Source: Thalassotalea litorea (GTDB taxonomy: Bacteria; Pseudomonadota; Gammaproteobacteria; Enterobacterales; Alteromonadaceae). From it: a DNA stretch of 64,000 nt. Each line of letters opens with the position of its first letter. Position 1 is the stretch's first letter. A model generated the notes under the pieces. The model saw nothing but the letters and a program-made list of their open reading frames with translations. It searched no databases and was not told where the DNA came from. The stretch covers positions 160,833-224,832 of the forward strand of contig NZ_VCBC01000008.1 of assembly GCF_005843925.1 (NCBI RefSeq), given 5' to 3'. The position numbers were made by a program, and so were the translations under genes. This document shows, in pieces, positions 45,514 to 57,867 of this stretch.

Positions 45514-47178
45514 TTAACTGGCTAAAAGTTCTTTAGCGTTGGCAATCGCATTGTCGGTAATTTCATCCCCAGCCAGCAACCGTGCGATTTCTCGCTCACG
45601 CGCGTCTTGTTGGAGCAGGTTGACAGAGGTTTGGGTGTGTTTGCCATCGGTCAACTTGGCGACAAACAATTGTTGGCGTCCTTTACTTGCTACTTGTGGT
45701 AGGTGAGTTACACAAATGACCTGGGTATTGTTACCGAGCTGTTGTAACTTCTGACCAACTTTCGCTGCGGTAGGGCCACTAATTCCCACATCTACCTCAT
45801 CGAATATTAAAGTTGGCGTGATGATTTTTTCCGCCAGGATCACTTGGATCGCCAAACTTATTCGTGACAATTCACCACCGGACGCGACTTTGTGCAATGC
45901 TTCTAATGGCTGGCCTGGGTTCATACTGACTAAAAATTCAATGTCATCGAATCCATGGGCTGACAATTGCTCTGGGTGTGCATCACTGAGGTGCACACTA
46001 AACTGCGCATCAGGCATGCTTAGCTCGCGCATTGATTCAGTAATTAATTTTGCTAATTTCTTCGCCGATTTTGCTCGACTATTCCGAAGTTTTGTTGCCA
46101 CTTGCTGGTATTGAGCCTTAATTTCGTCAAGTTCATCATGCAAGTGCTGATGCCTTTCTTCATCACCACTTAACTGACTGAGTTGGCTATGCAGTTTTTG
46201 ATGGAAAGCAAACAAATTTTCAGGGTTTACCTGATGTTTTCGCGCTAATGTGATTGCCGTCGAGTAACGCTCTTCAATGATGTTAAATGCTTCGGGATCA
46301 ATATCGATGCGTTGTTGGTAATAATTCAAATCTGAACACGCTTCCTGGATTTGAATACTGGCGTCAACAAGCATGCTGGTAATCGCTTCAGCCCCTTTGT
46401 CTAAGGAGGATAGTTGTTGCATGTCATCAATGATCTTTTGCAACTGGGCGCTGATCGAATATTCATTCTCGTCACCAAGCTGATTCAAACACTGACCTGA
46501 TAGCAGTAATAATTGTTGGGCATTGGCGTGACGTTTAAAATCGGTTTCTAGTTGTGAAAATTCGCCTTCCTGCAGTGAAAATTCATCAAGTTCTTTAACC
46601 TGATACTGCAATAATTGTTGTTGAGCCTGGCGTTGTTGTTGGCTTTTCAGTAGTGCCGTCAATTCATTGTTTTTATTACGCCATTGTTTTTGAAAGAACT
46701 TTAACTCATCCAGTAAACCTTGGTGCTGTGCATAATCATCCAGTAACTGGCGTTGCTCTGTGGTTTTCAACAATAACTGATGGTCGTGCTGTCCGTGGAT
46801 GTTAATCAACCACTGTCCGAGAATTTTTAATTGTGCAAGGGGAACAGGGGTGCCATTAATATAGGCTTTGGAACGTCCTTCGCTGTTGATTAAACGGCGA
46901 ATTATGCATTCGTTATCTTCATTGAGTTCCTGTTGCGTTAACCATTGCTGAGCCTTTTTGTTATGACTCACATCAAAGCTGGCAATTAACTCGGCTTTGT
47001 CACTACCGGGTCGAACGACAGATGTCGTCGCTCGCTCACCCAGGCATAAACCTAAGGCATCAATAGCGATTGATTTACCGGCACCGGTTTCTCCAGTAAT
47101 TGTGGTCATTCCCTGACGCCAGTCTATTTCTACATGACTGACAATCGCGAAATTACGGATACTAAGATTGGTTAACAT
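45514..47178 (-). CDS. recN: DNA repair protein RecN
   Basis: 554-aa SMC-like ATPase. It has Walker A GETGAGKSIAIDAL (~30-43), a long helical coiled-coil middle, the C-terminal signature ASGGELSRISLAIQVI, and Walker B PTLIFDEVDVGISG. It acts in double-strand-break repair. A LexA box lies 20 bases upstream, so it is SOS-inducible as in E. coli. Confidence 0.97.
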   Translation of the reverse strand: MLTNLSIRNFAIVSHVEIDWRQGMTTITGETGAGKSIAIDALGLCLGERATTSVVRPGSDKAELIASFDVSHNKKAQQWLTQQELNEDNECIIRRLINSEGRSKAYINGTPVPLAQLKILGQWLINIHGQHDHQLLLKTTEQRQLLDDYAQHQGLLDELKFFQKQWRNKNNELTALLKSQQQRQAQQQLLQYQVKELDEFSLQEGEFSQLETDFKRHANAQQLLLLSGQCLNQLGDENEYSISAQLQKIIDDMQQLSSLDKGAEAITSMLVDASIQIQEACSDLNYYQQRIDIDPEAFNIIEERYSTAITLARKHQVNPENLFAFHQKLHSQLSQLSGDEERHQHLHDELDEIKAQYQQVATKLRNSRAKSAKKLAKLITESMRELSMPDAQFSVHLSDAHPEQLSAHGFDDIEFLVSMNPGQPLEALHKVASGGELSRISLAIQVILAEKIITPTLIFDEVDVGISGPTAAKVGQKLQQLGNNTQVICVTHLPQVASKGRQQLFVAKLTDGKHTQTSVNLLQQDAREREIARLLAGDEITDNAIANAKELLAS

Positions 47179-47198
47179 AACAAACGTCCTGTATGAGA

Positions 47199-47218
47199 TA
47201 CTGTTTATTTGTACAGTA
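47199..47218. promoter_or_regulatory. LexA (SOS) box upstream of recN
   Basis: TACTGTTTATTTGTACAGTA matches the gammaproteobacterial SOS box: CTG-N10-CAG with outer TA on each side. It lies 20 bases before the recN start codon. Confidence 0.92.
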
Positions 47219-47365
47219 AATTAACAGTGTTTAAAAAATGATGCAAGAAAAATAAATTTGCGCGGCGAATACTAAGGGCTGTGACTAATTGTGATGGTCT
47301 TTGCAGTGAATTTTGGGGGTGTTAGGACGCCTGCCGTCGCTTAATGACAGTGCACTGGCGCCAAG

Positions 47366-47395
47366 GCGGGCAAATTCTTTAGTGAATTTACCCGC
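47366..47395 (-). terminator. Hairpin after katG
   Basis: 12-bp arms GCGGGCAAATTC / GAATTTACCCGC with one mismatch and a 6-base loop, ~40 bases beyond the katG stop. No T run follows, so a terminator role is uncertain. Confidence 0.45.
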
Positions 47396-47434
47396 TATTG
47401 CTATGTCGTTTTATGCAGTATTTTGACTTTACAC

Positions 47435-49654
<2,220 letters not shown>

Positions 49655-49801
49655 TTAGGTTATTTGAGACTTGATAAAACTATAGTTGTTTTTATTTTAG
49701 TTGGGGGGCTGAAAATTGCGCCAAAGAGAAACGTAATTAACATTGAAAATTTGCTTGAGGCCAGTCACAATATTAGCCAGTATAATGATTTCGGAACGAC
49801 G

Positions 49802-50206
49802 ATGACCCAGTTGTTAATACTGATCAGATCCTACTGGGTTGTATTGACCCTACTACTTTTGGCGATTATCTGCTTTTTATCCTTATATCCGCTTGCTGCT
49901 TTGCCGCCATTTCCCGGCACGGATAAAACCCATCATTTTATCGCGTACTTTGCCTTAGTGATGCCTATGGGACTAAGAAAACCAAGCTACTGGCCGGTGG
50001 TTATTTTGTTGTTCATCTTGGTTGGTGGTGGTATCGAGTTAATTCAGCCGTTCGTTAATCGTTATGGTGAGTGGCTCGATCTGACTGCGAACGTGTCCGG
50101 TGTGGTGTGTGGGTTTATTTTCGCGCAAATGATCAATCGAATATTTCCTGATAGTGCGTTGCAAAAATTAGAGTGCGTTAAACCGCGATCGGCGGAACGT
50201 GAATAG
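49802..50206 (+). CDS. VanZ-family membrane protein
   Basis: 134-aa protein with about four TM segments and the VanZ-like pattern (PFPGTDKTHHFIAYFALVMPMGLRK ... GGGIELIQPFVNRYGEWLDLTANVSGVVCGF). The reading frame extends upstream to a TTG at 49664, but ATG 49802 begins at the family's usual N-terminus. Function unknown in Gram-negatives. The 164 bases after it contain a TG-rich low-complexity tract and no gene. Confidence 0.75.
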   Translation: MTQLLILIRSYWVVLTLLLLAIICFLSLYPLAALPPFPGTDKTHHFIAYFALVMPMGLRKPSYWPVVILLFILVGGGIELIQPFVNRYGEWLDLTANVSGVVCGFIFAQMINRIFPDSALQKLECVKPRSAERE

Positions 50207-50370
50207 TTTAGTCTAAGGCGTCAATATTGTACGGTAAGTTGTGGTGATGTCGTTTGGGGATTGCCTGCCGAGCAATAGAAGAAAGAAGACAGGCGTTACC
50301 CTTATGATTGCAGCGCTTGTTTTTGTCTGTGTATTTGTTTGTGTGTTTGTCTTTGCGCTGTTCTAAAAGC

Positions 50371-51285
50371 TTATTTGGCTCGCATGGCATTGGATACTTT
50401 CGATATGGCCGGCCGTTCAAGTTTATCGCTGATAAACCATCCCGCTTTCAGCAATAGATCGAAATTAATGCCGTGGTCAATACCCAGCCCATCAAGTAAA
50501 TACACCACATCTTCCGTTGCGACATTGCCTGACGCTCCTTTTGCATAAGGGCATCCTCCAAGGCCAGCCACTGAACTGTCGATAACTGAAATTCCCATAT
50601 TGAGTGCGGTGTAGATATTGGCCAATGCCTGACCATAAGTGTCATGAAAATGCACCGCGAGCTTATCCATCGGAATATACTTATTCACGGCGACGAGCAT
50701 CTCCTGAACTTTGTGGGGCGTACCGACTCCGATAGTGTCACCTAACGATATCTCATAACATCCCATCGCAAATAATGCTCTGGCAACTTCTGCGACCTTT
50801 TCTGGGGCAATATCACCTTCATATGGGCAACCCAATACGCAGGAGACATAACCGCGTATTTTGAGATCATGTTGCTTGGCAAGTTCGACGACATCATGAA
50901 ATCGTTCGAGAGATTCGTCGATTGAACAATTGATGTTTTTTTGACTAAAGCTCTGTGATGCGGCGCCAAAAATCGCCACCTCATCGGCACCTGCAGCGAT
51001 GGCAGCCTGTAGTCCTTGCAAGTTAGGCGTCAACGCGGCATAGGTGACTTTGGGATTACGGCGGATCTGTGCAAAAACATCACTGGACGTTGCCATCTGT
51101 GGCACCCACTTAGGCGATACAAAGCTGCCGGTTTCGATATAGGACAAACCGGCATCTGTCAGTCGATCAACAAGTTCAACTTTGGTGCTTGCATCAATGG
51201 CCACGGATTCATTTTGCAGACCATCTCTTGGACCGACTTCCACCAGCTTTACCTGTGTGGGTAACCTAGGGTTTGCTTTAATCAT
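50371..51285 (-). CDS. liuE: Hydroxymethylglutaryl-CoA lyase
   Basis: 304-aa TIM-barrel lyase cleaving HMG-CoA to acetoacetate and acetyl-CoA, the last step of leucine breakdown. Signatures: VEVGPRDGLQNE at the N-terminus, LAVHFHDTYGQALANI (metal His pair), and GLGGCPYAKGASGNVATEDVVYLL with the catalytic Cys. Last gene of liuRABCDE, 11 bases after liuD. Confidence 0.96.
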   Translation of the reverse strand: MIKANPRLPTQVKLVEVGPRDGLQNESVAIDASTKVELVDRLTDAGLSYIETGSFVSPKWVPQMATSSDVFAQIRRNPKVTYAALTPNLQGLQAAIAAGADEVAIFGAASQSFSQKNINCSIDESLERFHDVVELAKQHDLKIRGYVSCVLGCPYEGDIAPEKVAEVARALFAMGCYEISLGDTIGVGTPHKVQEMLVAVNKYIPMDKLAVHFHDTYGQALANIYTALNMGISVIDSSVAGLGGCPYAKGASGNVATEDVVYLLDGLGIDHGINFDLLLKAGWFISDKLERPAISKVSNAMRAK

Positions 51286-51296
51286 AATTGCCTTAC

Positions 51297-53312
51297 TTAT
51301 TTGTTGTCAAATGCCAGTAGCGGTGAGCCACCATCGACCATATCACCATTGTGGTAATAAAACTCAATGACTTTGCCGTCGGATGGGGCAACAATCGTAT
51401 GTTCCATTTTCATCGCTTCCATGATCATCAATGCCTGGCCCTTGGTCACAGTTTCATCAATGTCGACTAACGTGGCGATTAAGGTACCATTCATCGGAGC
51501 CTGTAATCCGTTGTCGCTGGAATCGTCATTGGCATCATTATAATCGTTCATGACCTGGGTACAGGTCAGCGCACCTTGCTCACCTAACTGGTCAAAAAAT
51601 AGCGTAAACGATAAACCTTGATCGGCAACAACGAGTTGTCGGCGATGACCATTAACCGTGATCAGCAGGCGATCATCAAGTAATTGCCCTTGCACGTCAT
51701 AGGTCTGCGCCTGACATTTAACCAGATAATATTGTTGGTCGCCTTCGCGCCGCTCTTCAACTTCCACTTCAAAACTTTGCGATTGGATGTTGAGCAAGAT
51801 TCGGTGTAGGTTCTTTTCATTGGCTCGCCATGCGTTGTTGTTGTGCCAAGGGGAGTAGGGATCATTGGTACTGCTGAGCAATTGATTGCAACGTTTTTGT
51901 TTTAGCAATACGTAAGTCGCAGCAAATGGTAATAACGCGTCTATTTCACCAACGTGTTCGTTAAACAAATGGCTTTGGTGTGTATCGATAAAACTGGTAT
52001 CCACATCCGCCTGGGCAAATGCCGGATTACTGGCTACATTGTAAAGAAAGTCAATATTGGTGGTAACGCCCTGAATTTGGTAATGCTTTAATGCCTGACG
52101 TAATCTCGCCAGCGCTTTGTCGCGATCTTCGTCCCAGACAATGAGCTTGGCAATCATCGGGTCGTAATAAACGCTGACTTCATCACCTTGACGGACGCCG
52201 GTGTCGACTCGAACATGATCATTTTCGGCGGGCGCTTTCAAAAAATTTAACGTTCCTGTCGCCGGTAAAAAGTCCTGTTTTGGATCTTCGGCGTAAATCC
52301 GAGCTTCAAATGCGTGGCCGTTAATGCGTAATGCATTTTGTTTTACCGGTAATGCTTCTCCGGCGGCAACTCGTAACTGCCATTCAACCAGATCTTGGCC
52401 GGTGATCATTTCCGTTACCGGGTGTTCAACCTGTAATCGGGTATTCATTTCCATAAAGTAAAATGAACCATCACGCTCATAGAGAAACTCAACGGTACCC
52501 GCACCGCGATAACCAATAGCTTTGGCCGCTGCGATTGCCGCTTGGCCCATTTTCTCACGGACCGCTTCACTCAATCCAGGAGCTGGCGCTTCTTCGATAA
52601 CTTTTTGATGGCGGCGTTGTACTGAGCAATCCCGCTCAAACAGATACACGGCATTATCAAAATCATCACAGAACACCTGGATCTCAATATGGCGAGGTTG
52701 GGTCAGATATTTTTCGACCAACATAATGTCGTCATTAAATGCGGCCAGAGATTCGCGCTTTGCCGCCGCCAGAGCGTTGGAAAACTCTTCTTCGTGCCAC
52801 ACCTGACGCATGCCTTTACCGCCACCACCTGCGGCAGCTTTTAGAAGCACAGGGTAGCCCATGGCATCGGCATGTTGTTTGATTAAGTCTTCACTCTGAT
52901 CGTCACCATGATAGCCTGGCACTAATGGCACATTGGCCTTTTCCATGATGGCTTTGGCCGCCGACTTAGAGCCCATGGCTTCTATTGCCGCAACCGGAGG
53001 TCCGATAAAGGCGATATTATGGCTCTGACACAAACGGCAGAACTCGGCGTTTTCCGATAAGAAACCATAACCAGGGTGGATCGCCTGTGCATTGGTTTTA
53101 ATGGCCGCATCAATCACTTTTTGTGGTTGTAGGTAACTGTCTTTGGCGGGAGCCGCGCCAATGTAAATCGCTTCATCAGCAAGGGTTACGTGCATTGCCT
53201 GGCGATCAGCATCGGAATACACCGCGACCGTTTTTATGCCCATTTTACGGGCTGTCGCGATCACTCGACATGCGATTTCGCCACGATTGGCGATGAGTAT
53301 TTTGTTAAACAT
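51297..53312 (-). CDS. liuD: Methylcrotonoyl-CoA carboxylase alpha (biotin) subunit
   Basis: 671-aa biotin carboxylase/biotin carrier fusion. It has an ATP-grasp carboxylase domain (~1-445: FNKILIANRGEIACRV; AAAGGGGKGMRQV; EMNTRLQVEHPVTEMITG), a linker domain, and a C-terminal biotinyl domain with the acceptor Lys in MEAMKMEHTI. It carboxylates 3-methylcrotonyl-CoA together with the LiuB subunit. It lies 9 bases after liuC. Confidence 0.95.
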   Translation of the reverse strand: MFNKILIANRGEIACRVIATARKMGIKTVAVYSDADRQAMHVTLADEAIYIGAAPAKDSYLQPQKVIDAAIKTNAQAIHPGYGFLSENAEFCRLCQSHNIAFIGPPVAAIEAMGSKSAAKAIMEKANVPLVPGYHGDDQSEDLIKQHADAMGYPVLLKAAAGGGGKGMRQVWHEEEFSNALAAAKRESLAAFNDDIMLVEKYLTQPRHIEIQVFCDDFDNAVYLFERDCSVQRRHQKVIEEAPAPGLSEAVREKMGQAAIAAAKAIGYRGAGTVEFLYERDGSFYFMEMNTRLQVEHPVTEMITGQDLVEWQLRVAAGEALPVKQNALRINGHAFEARIYAEDPKQDFLPATGTLNFLKAPAENDHVRVDTGVRQGDEVSVYYDPMIAKLIVWDEDRDKALARLRQALKHYQIQGVTTNIDFLYNVASNPAFAQADVDTSFIDTHQSHLFNEHVGEIDALLPFAATYVLLKQKRCNQLLSSTNDPYSPWHNNNAWRANEKNLHRILLNIQSQSFEVEVEERREGDQQYYLVKCQAQTYDVQGQLLDDRLLITVNGHRRQLVVADQGLSFTLFFDQLGEQGALTCTQVMNDYNDANDDSSDNGLQAPMNGTLIATLVDIDETVTKGQALMIMEAMKMEHTIVAPSDGKVIEFYYHNGDMVDGGSPLLAFDNK

Positions 53313-53321
53313 AATGATTCA

Positions 53322-54131
53322 TTATTCCTTATCGCGTAACCAACTGGCCGGTCGTTTATTGAAAAAGGCCTGTAAGCCTTCCTGACCTTCATCGCTTACC
53401 CGAACCTGAGCAATTCGCTCGCTGGTTTGTGCGAGCACAGAGTCATTGATTTCCTGGTGCTGAAAATCGAGCACCAGAGATTTAGCCTGACGCACGGCAT
53501 CCGGACCATTACTAAGTATCTGATTGGCGCGGTTCAAGACGCTTGCAGTCAAGGTGTCCAGTTCAACAATTTCATCAATTAAGCCAAGCCTTGTCGCTTC
53601 GTTTGCATTAAAACGTTCTGCGGTTTGGAAATATCTACGACAGGCGCGAGGTCCTATGGCTTGTATCACGTATGGACTAATGGTGGCGGGAATAAGCCCA
53701 AGCTTGACTTCCGATAAACAAAAGCTGGCATTGTCGCTGGCAATCGCCATGTCACAACAGCTGATCAGACCAACGGCGCCGCCAAAGGCCGCTCCCTGTA
53801 CTTTGGCAATCGTTGCCTGGGGGAGGGTGTTTAATTGATACAGCATGGTCGCCAGTGCCATAGCGTCCTGCTGATTTTGTTCGAAACTATAATCAGCCAT
53901 ACGCTGCATCCAGGACAAATCTGCCCCGGCTGAAAAGTGTTTACCCTGTGCTGATAAAATCAAGACACGCAGGTCTTGATCATTGGCTATCTGGGCAAAC
54001 ACTTCGCTCATCGCGAGGATGACGGAATCGTCGAACGCGTTAAACTTTTCCGGGTTATTTAAACTGACTTCGATAATCGCTTCGTTAGGGTAGGTAACGG
54101 TTAGCAACGGGCTCGTACTCAAAATTGTCAT
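53322..54131 (-). CDS. liuC: Enoyl-CoA hydratase, probable methylglutaconyl-CoA hydratase
   Basis: 269-aa crotonase-fold enzyme. Oxyanion-hole segments HFSAGADLSWMQRM and VQGAAFGGAVGLISCCDMAIAS, catalytic Glu in FCLSEVKLGLIPATISPYV. Its position between the two methylcrotonyl-CoA carboxylase subunit genes identifies it as the leucine-pathway hydratase. The 180-base gap to liuB contains ATACCAATTACG (near 54146), similar to the end of the MITE-like element at 37363, but no matching second end. Confidence 0.9.
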   Translation of the reverse strand: MTILSTSPLLTVTYPNEAIIEVSLNNPEKFNAFDDSVILAMSEVFAQIANDQDLRVLILSAQGKHFSAGADLSWMQRMADYSFEQNQQDAMALATMLYQLNTLPQATIAKVQGAAFGGAVGLISCCDMAIASDNASFCLSEVKLGLIPATISPYVIQAIGPRACRRYFQTAERFNANEATRLGLIDEIVELDTLTASVLNRANQILSNGPDAVRQAKSLVLDFQHQEINDSVLAQTSERIAQVRVSDEGQEGLQAFFNKRPASWLRDKE

Positions 54132-54311
54132 AATGTTGTTCTCCCAATACCAATTACGAACGGTAAGTGGTCGATTCCTGAACGGGCGATGTTAAGTTGG
54201 CGACGGCTGACTTGTTCGTCTTTCCAATTTATTGTTAAACATGGAATGTGTAAGTTTTCAATTTTCATTTTCATTTATCGCCTAATGATCACGCATAAAT
54301 TGTCATGGCGA

Positions 54312-55919
54312 TCACATTCTGAATATGCCGAAGCGGCTGTCATTGATTTTTGCATTGAGGGAACTTGAAATGGCTAAGCCCAACACCTGACGAGTGTCCG
54401 CCGGATCGATAACCCCGTCATCCCACAAGCGTGCCGAGGCAAAATATGGATGCCCCTGTTTTTCATACTCATCGATAATGGGCTGTTTAAACGCTTGTTC
54501 TTCCTGCTCGCTCCATTGCTCATCACGTTTTTGTTTTTGATCGCGTTTTACCTGTGCCAAAACGCCAGCGGCTTGTTCGCCCCCCATTACCGAGATACGG
54601 GCATTGGGCCACATAAACATAAAGCGCGGATCGTAGGCACGGCCACACATACCATAATTTCCGGCGCCAAAACTACCTCCAATCAGCACCGTAAACTTCG
54701 GAACCTGAGCACAGGCGACTGCGGTGACCATTTTCGCCCCGTGTTTGGCGATACCACCAGATTCGTATTGTTTACCAACCATAAAACCGGTGATGTTTTG
54801 TAAAAACACCAGAGGAATTTTCCGTTGCGCACATAGCTCGATAAAGTGCGCGCCTTTCTGTGCGGATTCCGCAAACAAAATACCGTTGTTAGCCACAATA
54901 CCGACGGGATACCCATGAATATGCGCAAAACCACACACCAACGTGGTGCCATACAAGGCTTTAAATTCATCAAAATTACTGCCATCAACAACACGAGCAA
55001 TGATTTCGCGGACATCATAGGGCTGTCTGGTATCCTTCGGGATCACCCCGTAAATTTCTTTACCGTCGTATAACGGTTCACTTGGTGCTTTAATACTCAA
55101 TTGCCCGGCTTTGACTCGGTTTAGATTCCCTACAGCCTGTCGTACTAGCTGTAACGCATGTTGGTCATTCTGGGCAAAGTGATCGGCAACCCCAGAGGTT
55201 CGACAATGGACATCGGCACCTCCTAACTCTTCGGCAGAAACGACCTCTCCGGTTGCTGCTTTCACTAAGGGGGGGCCGGCGAGAAAAATTGTCCCTTGTT
55301 CTTTCACAATAATGGACTCATCCGCCATCGCTGGTACATAGGCACCACCGGCGGTACATGAGCCCATCACCGCCGCTATCTGAGGAATATTTTTGGCCGA
55401 CATATTGGCTTGATTAAAGAAGATCCGACCGAAGTGCTCTTTATCGGGAAACACTTCATCTTGATTGGGCAAATTGGCGCCGCCAGAGTCCACCAGATAA
55501 ATGCAGGGTAGGTTATTCTCTTCGGCAATCGTTTGTGCTCGCAGATGTTTCTTAACGGTCAGCGGGTAGTAAGTACCACCTTTCACTGTGGCGTCATTGG
55601 CAATTATCACGCACTCCTGACCGTTTACCCTTCCAATCCCGGTAATGATGCCGGCGGCAGGGACATAATCGTCATACACGTTAAAAGCCGCCAGTTGCGA
55701 AAACTCCAGAAATGGAGAACCCGGATCGAGCAATTGATAAACCCGATCTCTGGGTAACAATTTGCCACGAGCTAAATGTCGCTGCTGGTATTTTTCACCA
55801 CCACCCTGTTTGATTTTCTCCAGAGTCAGAGTTAAATCATCCACCTGTTCCTGCATATGAGCCAGGTTTGCAGCGAACTCTTCGCTGCGAGTATTGATTT
55901 TGCTGTGTAGTTTCGCCAC
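54312..55919 (-). CDS. liuB: Methylcrotonoyl-CoA carboxylase beta (carboxyltransferase) subunit
   Basis: 535-aa carboxyltransferase with N and C crotonase-like halves ([133 protein letters not shown]). It partners LiuD. It lies 35 bases downstream of liuA. Confidence 0.96.
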   Translation of the reverse strand: MAKLHSKINTRSEEFAANLAHMQEQVDDLTLTLEKIKQGGGEKYQQRHLARGKLLPRDRVYQLLDPGSPFLEFSQLAAFNVYDDYVPAAGIITGIGRVNGQECVIIANDATVKGGTYYPLTVKKHLRAQTIAEENNLPCIYLVDSGGANLPNQDEVFPDKEHFGRIFFNQANMSAKNIPQIAAVMGSCTAGGAYVPAMADESIIVKEQGTIFLAGPPLVKAATGEVVSAEELGGADVHCRTSGVADHFAQNDQHALQLVRQAVGNLNRVKAGQLSIKAPSEPLYDGKEIYGVIPKDTRQPYDVREIIARVVDGSNFDEFKALYGTTLVCGFAHIHGYPVGIVANNGILFAESAQKGAHFIELCAQRKIPLVFLQNITGFMVGKQYESGGIAKHGAKMVTAVACAQVPKFTVLIGGSFGAGNYGMCGRAYDPRFMFMWPNARISVMGGEQAAGVLAQVKRDQKQKRDEQWSEQEEQAFKQPIIDEYEKQGHPYFASARLWDDGVIDPADTRQVLGLAISSSLNAKINDSRFGIFRM

Positions 55920-55954
55920 GATAATTCCTTACTAGATACCGGTTTAGTAACGGC

Positions 55955-57124
55955 TTATTTAGATTCGGTAAATAATTCTCGACCGATTAACATACGGCGA
56001 ATTTCAGAGGTACCGGCACCAATTTCATAAAGCTTGGCATCACGCAATAAACGGCCGGTAGGGAATTCATTGATGTAACCATTGCCCCCCAGGATTTGAA
56101 TCGCATCCAGTGACATTTTTGTGGCGAGCTCGGCGGCATACAATATGGCACCGGCGGCGTCTTTTCGCGTGGTCTCACCGCGATCACAGGCATGTGCAAC
56201 CATATATACATAAGCTCTGGCAGCATTCATTTGTGTGTACATATCAGCCACTTTACCCTGGATCAGCTGAAACTCACCGATGGACTGGCCAAATTGCTTG
56301 CGGTCATGGATGTAAGGAACAACGTTATCCATACAGGCCGACATGATCCCTAAAGGACCTGCAGACAGCACGACACGCTCATAATCCAGGCCGCTCATTA
56401 ATACCGCGACACCTTTATTTAATTCACCGAGAATATTCTCTTCGGGGACTTCACAATCTTCGAATACTAACTCACAGGTATTTGAGCCGCGCATGCCTAA
56501 TTTATCGAGTTTTTGATGTCGGCTGAAACCTGGGTAATCTCGCTCCACGATAAACGCCGTGATGCCTTTTGAGCCAGCATGGATATCGGTTTTGGCATAA
56601 ATAATAAATGTGTGGGCATCCGGGCCATTGGTGATCCACATTTTATTGCCATTTAATACGTATTTATCGCCCTTTTTCTCAGCACGAATTTTCATACTGA
56701 CCACATCGGAACCGGCATTGGGTTCACTCATAGCCAAAGCGCCGACATGCTCGCCAGAGCAAAGTTTTGGCAAATATTTCATTTTTTGTTCGTGGCTGCC
56801 ATTGCGATTAATCTGGTTTACGCAAAGATTTGAATGAGCACCGTAACTTAATCCAACCGATGCGGACGCTCGACTGATTTCTTCCATTGCGACTACGTGT
56901 TCAATATATCCAAGACCACTGCCACCATATTGTTCATCAACAGTCATGCCTAAAAGGCCCATATCGCCAAACTTGCGCCACAAGTCATTAGGAAATTCAT
57001 TGTCGATATCGATTTGCTCTGCACGTGGCGCAATTTCATCACGGGCAAATGCATTGACCTGATCGCGGATCATTTCCACGGTTTCGCCAAGATTAAAGTT
57101 TAGAGAAGAGAAACGGGAGATCAT
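55955..57124 (-). CDS. liuA: Isovaleryl-CoA dehydrogenase
   Basis: 389-aa acyl-CoA dehydrogenase. FAD/substrate motifs [43 protein letters not shown] and [43 protein letters not shown]. First enzyme of the leucine operon. Its ATG overlaps the regulator's stop by 4 bases (ATGA), giving coupled translation. Confidence 0.95.
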   Translation of the reverse strand: MISRFSSLNFNLGETVEMIRDQVNAFARDEIAPRAEQIDIDNEFPNDLWRKFGDMGLLGMTVDEQYGGSGLGYIEHVVAMEEISRASASVGLSYGAHSNLCVNQINRNGSHEQKMKYLPKLCSGEHVGALAMSEPNAGSDVVSMKIRAEKKGDKYVLNGNKMWITNGPDAHTFIIYAKTDIHAGSKGITAFIVERDYPGFSRHQKLDKLGMRGSNTCELVFEDCEVPEENILGELNKGVAVLMSGLDYERVVLSAGPLGIMSACMDNVVPYIHDRKQFGQSIGEFQLIQGKVADMYTQMNAARAYVYMVAHACDRGETTRKDAAGAILYAAELATKMSLDAIQILGGNGYINEFPTGRLLRDAKLYEIGAGTSEIRRMLIGRELFTESK

Positions 57125-57567
57125 AATGCTGCCTTATTGGTTGTATTTGCTGTTGAGGTTGCGGTGGCTTGTTCGGAAAGCTCAAGGCGAGCCTGTTTAC
57201 AGCGTTGTTCTAATGTCGATAATTCCATTAACACAACTTTGATATCATCAAGTTGTTGATGTAGCGCAGATTTCTTATCTGTTATTAACGTCATAATGGT
57301 GTCGAGTTGATTTGTGCTGGTTTTATCAGCATCGTAAAGATTAAACAGGCGCCCGGTTTCCGCCAGGGAAAAGCCCAGACGTTTGCCACGCAATATCAGT
57401 TTGAGACGAACCCGATCACGGCGATTATAAATTCGAGTTTGTCCTCGCCGTTGCGGGCATAACAGTCCCTGATCTTCATAAAATCGAATGCTCCGGGTAG
57501 TCACATCAAATTCTCTGGCGAGATCACTGATACTGAATGTCGCTTGTTTGTTGTTTCCTTCACTCAT
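57121..57567 (-). CDS. liuR: MerR-family regulator of branched-chain amino-acid catabolism
   Basis: 148-aa MerR-type regulator. N-terminal HTH/wing ([69 protein letters not shown]) and a dimerisation coiled coil (~80-135), ending in an Ala/Thr-rich tail. LiuR is the known regulator of leucine/isoleucine breakdown in Gammaproteobacteria, and this gene leads the liu operon. Candidate binding sites are at 57609-57618 and 57795-57816. Confidence 0.92.
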   Translation of the reverse strand: MSEGNNKQATFSISDLAREFDVTTRSIRFYEDQGLLCPQRRGQTRIYNRRDRVRLKLILRGKRLGFSLAETGRLFNLYDADKTSTNQLDTIMTLITDKKSALHQQLDDIKVVLMELSTLEQRCKQARLELSEQATATSTANTTNKAAL

Positions 57568-57608
57568 ACTGAATATTCAATAAACCTTTTTCAATAACTT
57601 AGGTGAAG

Positions 57609-57618
57609 TTTACGTAAA
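57609..57618. promoter_or_regulatory. Candidate LiuR site before the liu operon
   Basis: Palindrome TTTACGTAAA (within AAGTTTACGTAAAGG) 42 bases upstream of liuR. The known LiuR consensus is a TTTACG...CGTAAA-type inverted repeat. Confidence 0.6.
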
Positions 57619-57794
57619 GGTAAAGCTGTTTTTGGCATTGCGCCAATTTTAACGCCGGCGATCCTGTAAATAAATTCGCACAGCCGCGATTTTATTGTGC
57701 TTTATAGACCTATAGGACTATAGAAATCGCATTGTGTGATGGCGTATCGTGGCGAATGGCAATAAATAATTACGCTTGAGTAATTTTACTTGAA

Positions 57795-57816
57795 AAGTTT
57801 ACCTTGGCGTAAACTT
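57795..57816. promoter_or_regulatory. Candidate LiuR site before the thiolase operon
   Basis: AAGTTTAC-N6-GTAAACTT inverted repeat, ~52 bases upstream of the thiolase start, sharing the TTTAC/GTAAA halves of the site at 57609. Together they suggest that the divergent liu and valine/thiolase units are co-regulated. The sequence between the two sites has no gene. Confidence 0.6.
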
Positions 57817-57867
57817 TGAAATTGCGTTAATCTTGAAATCAGAAATAAAAATGGAAATGAAAGCACT

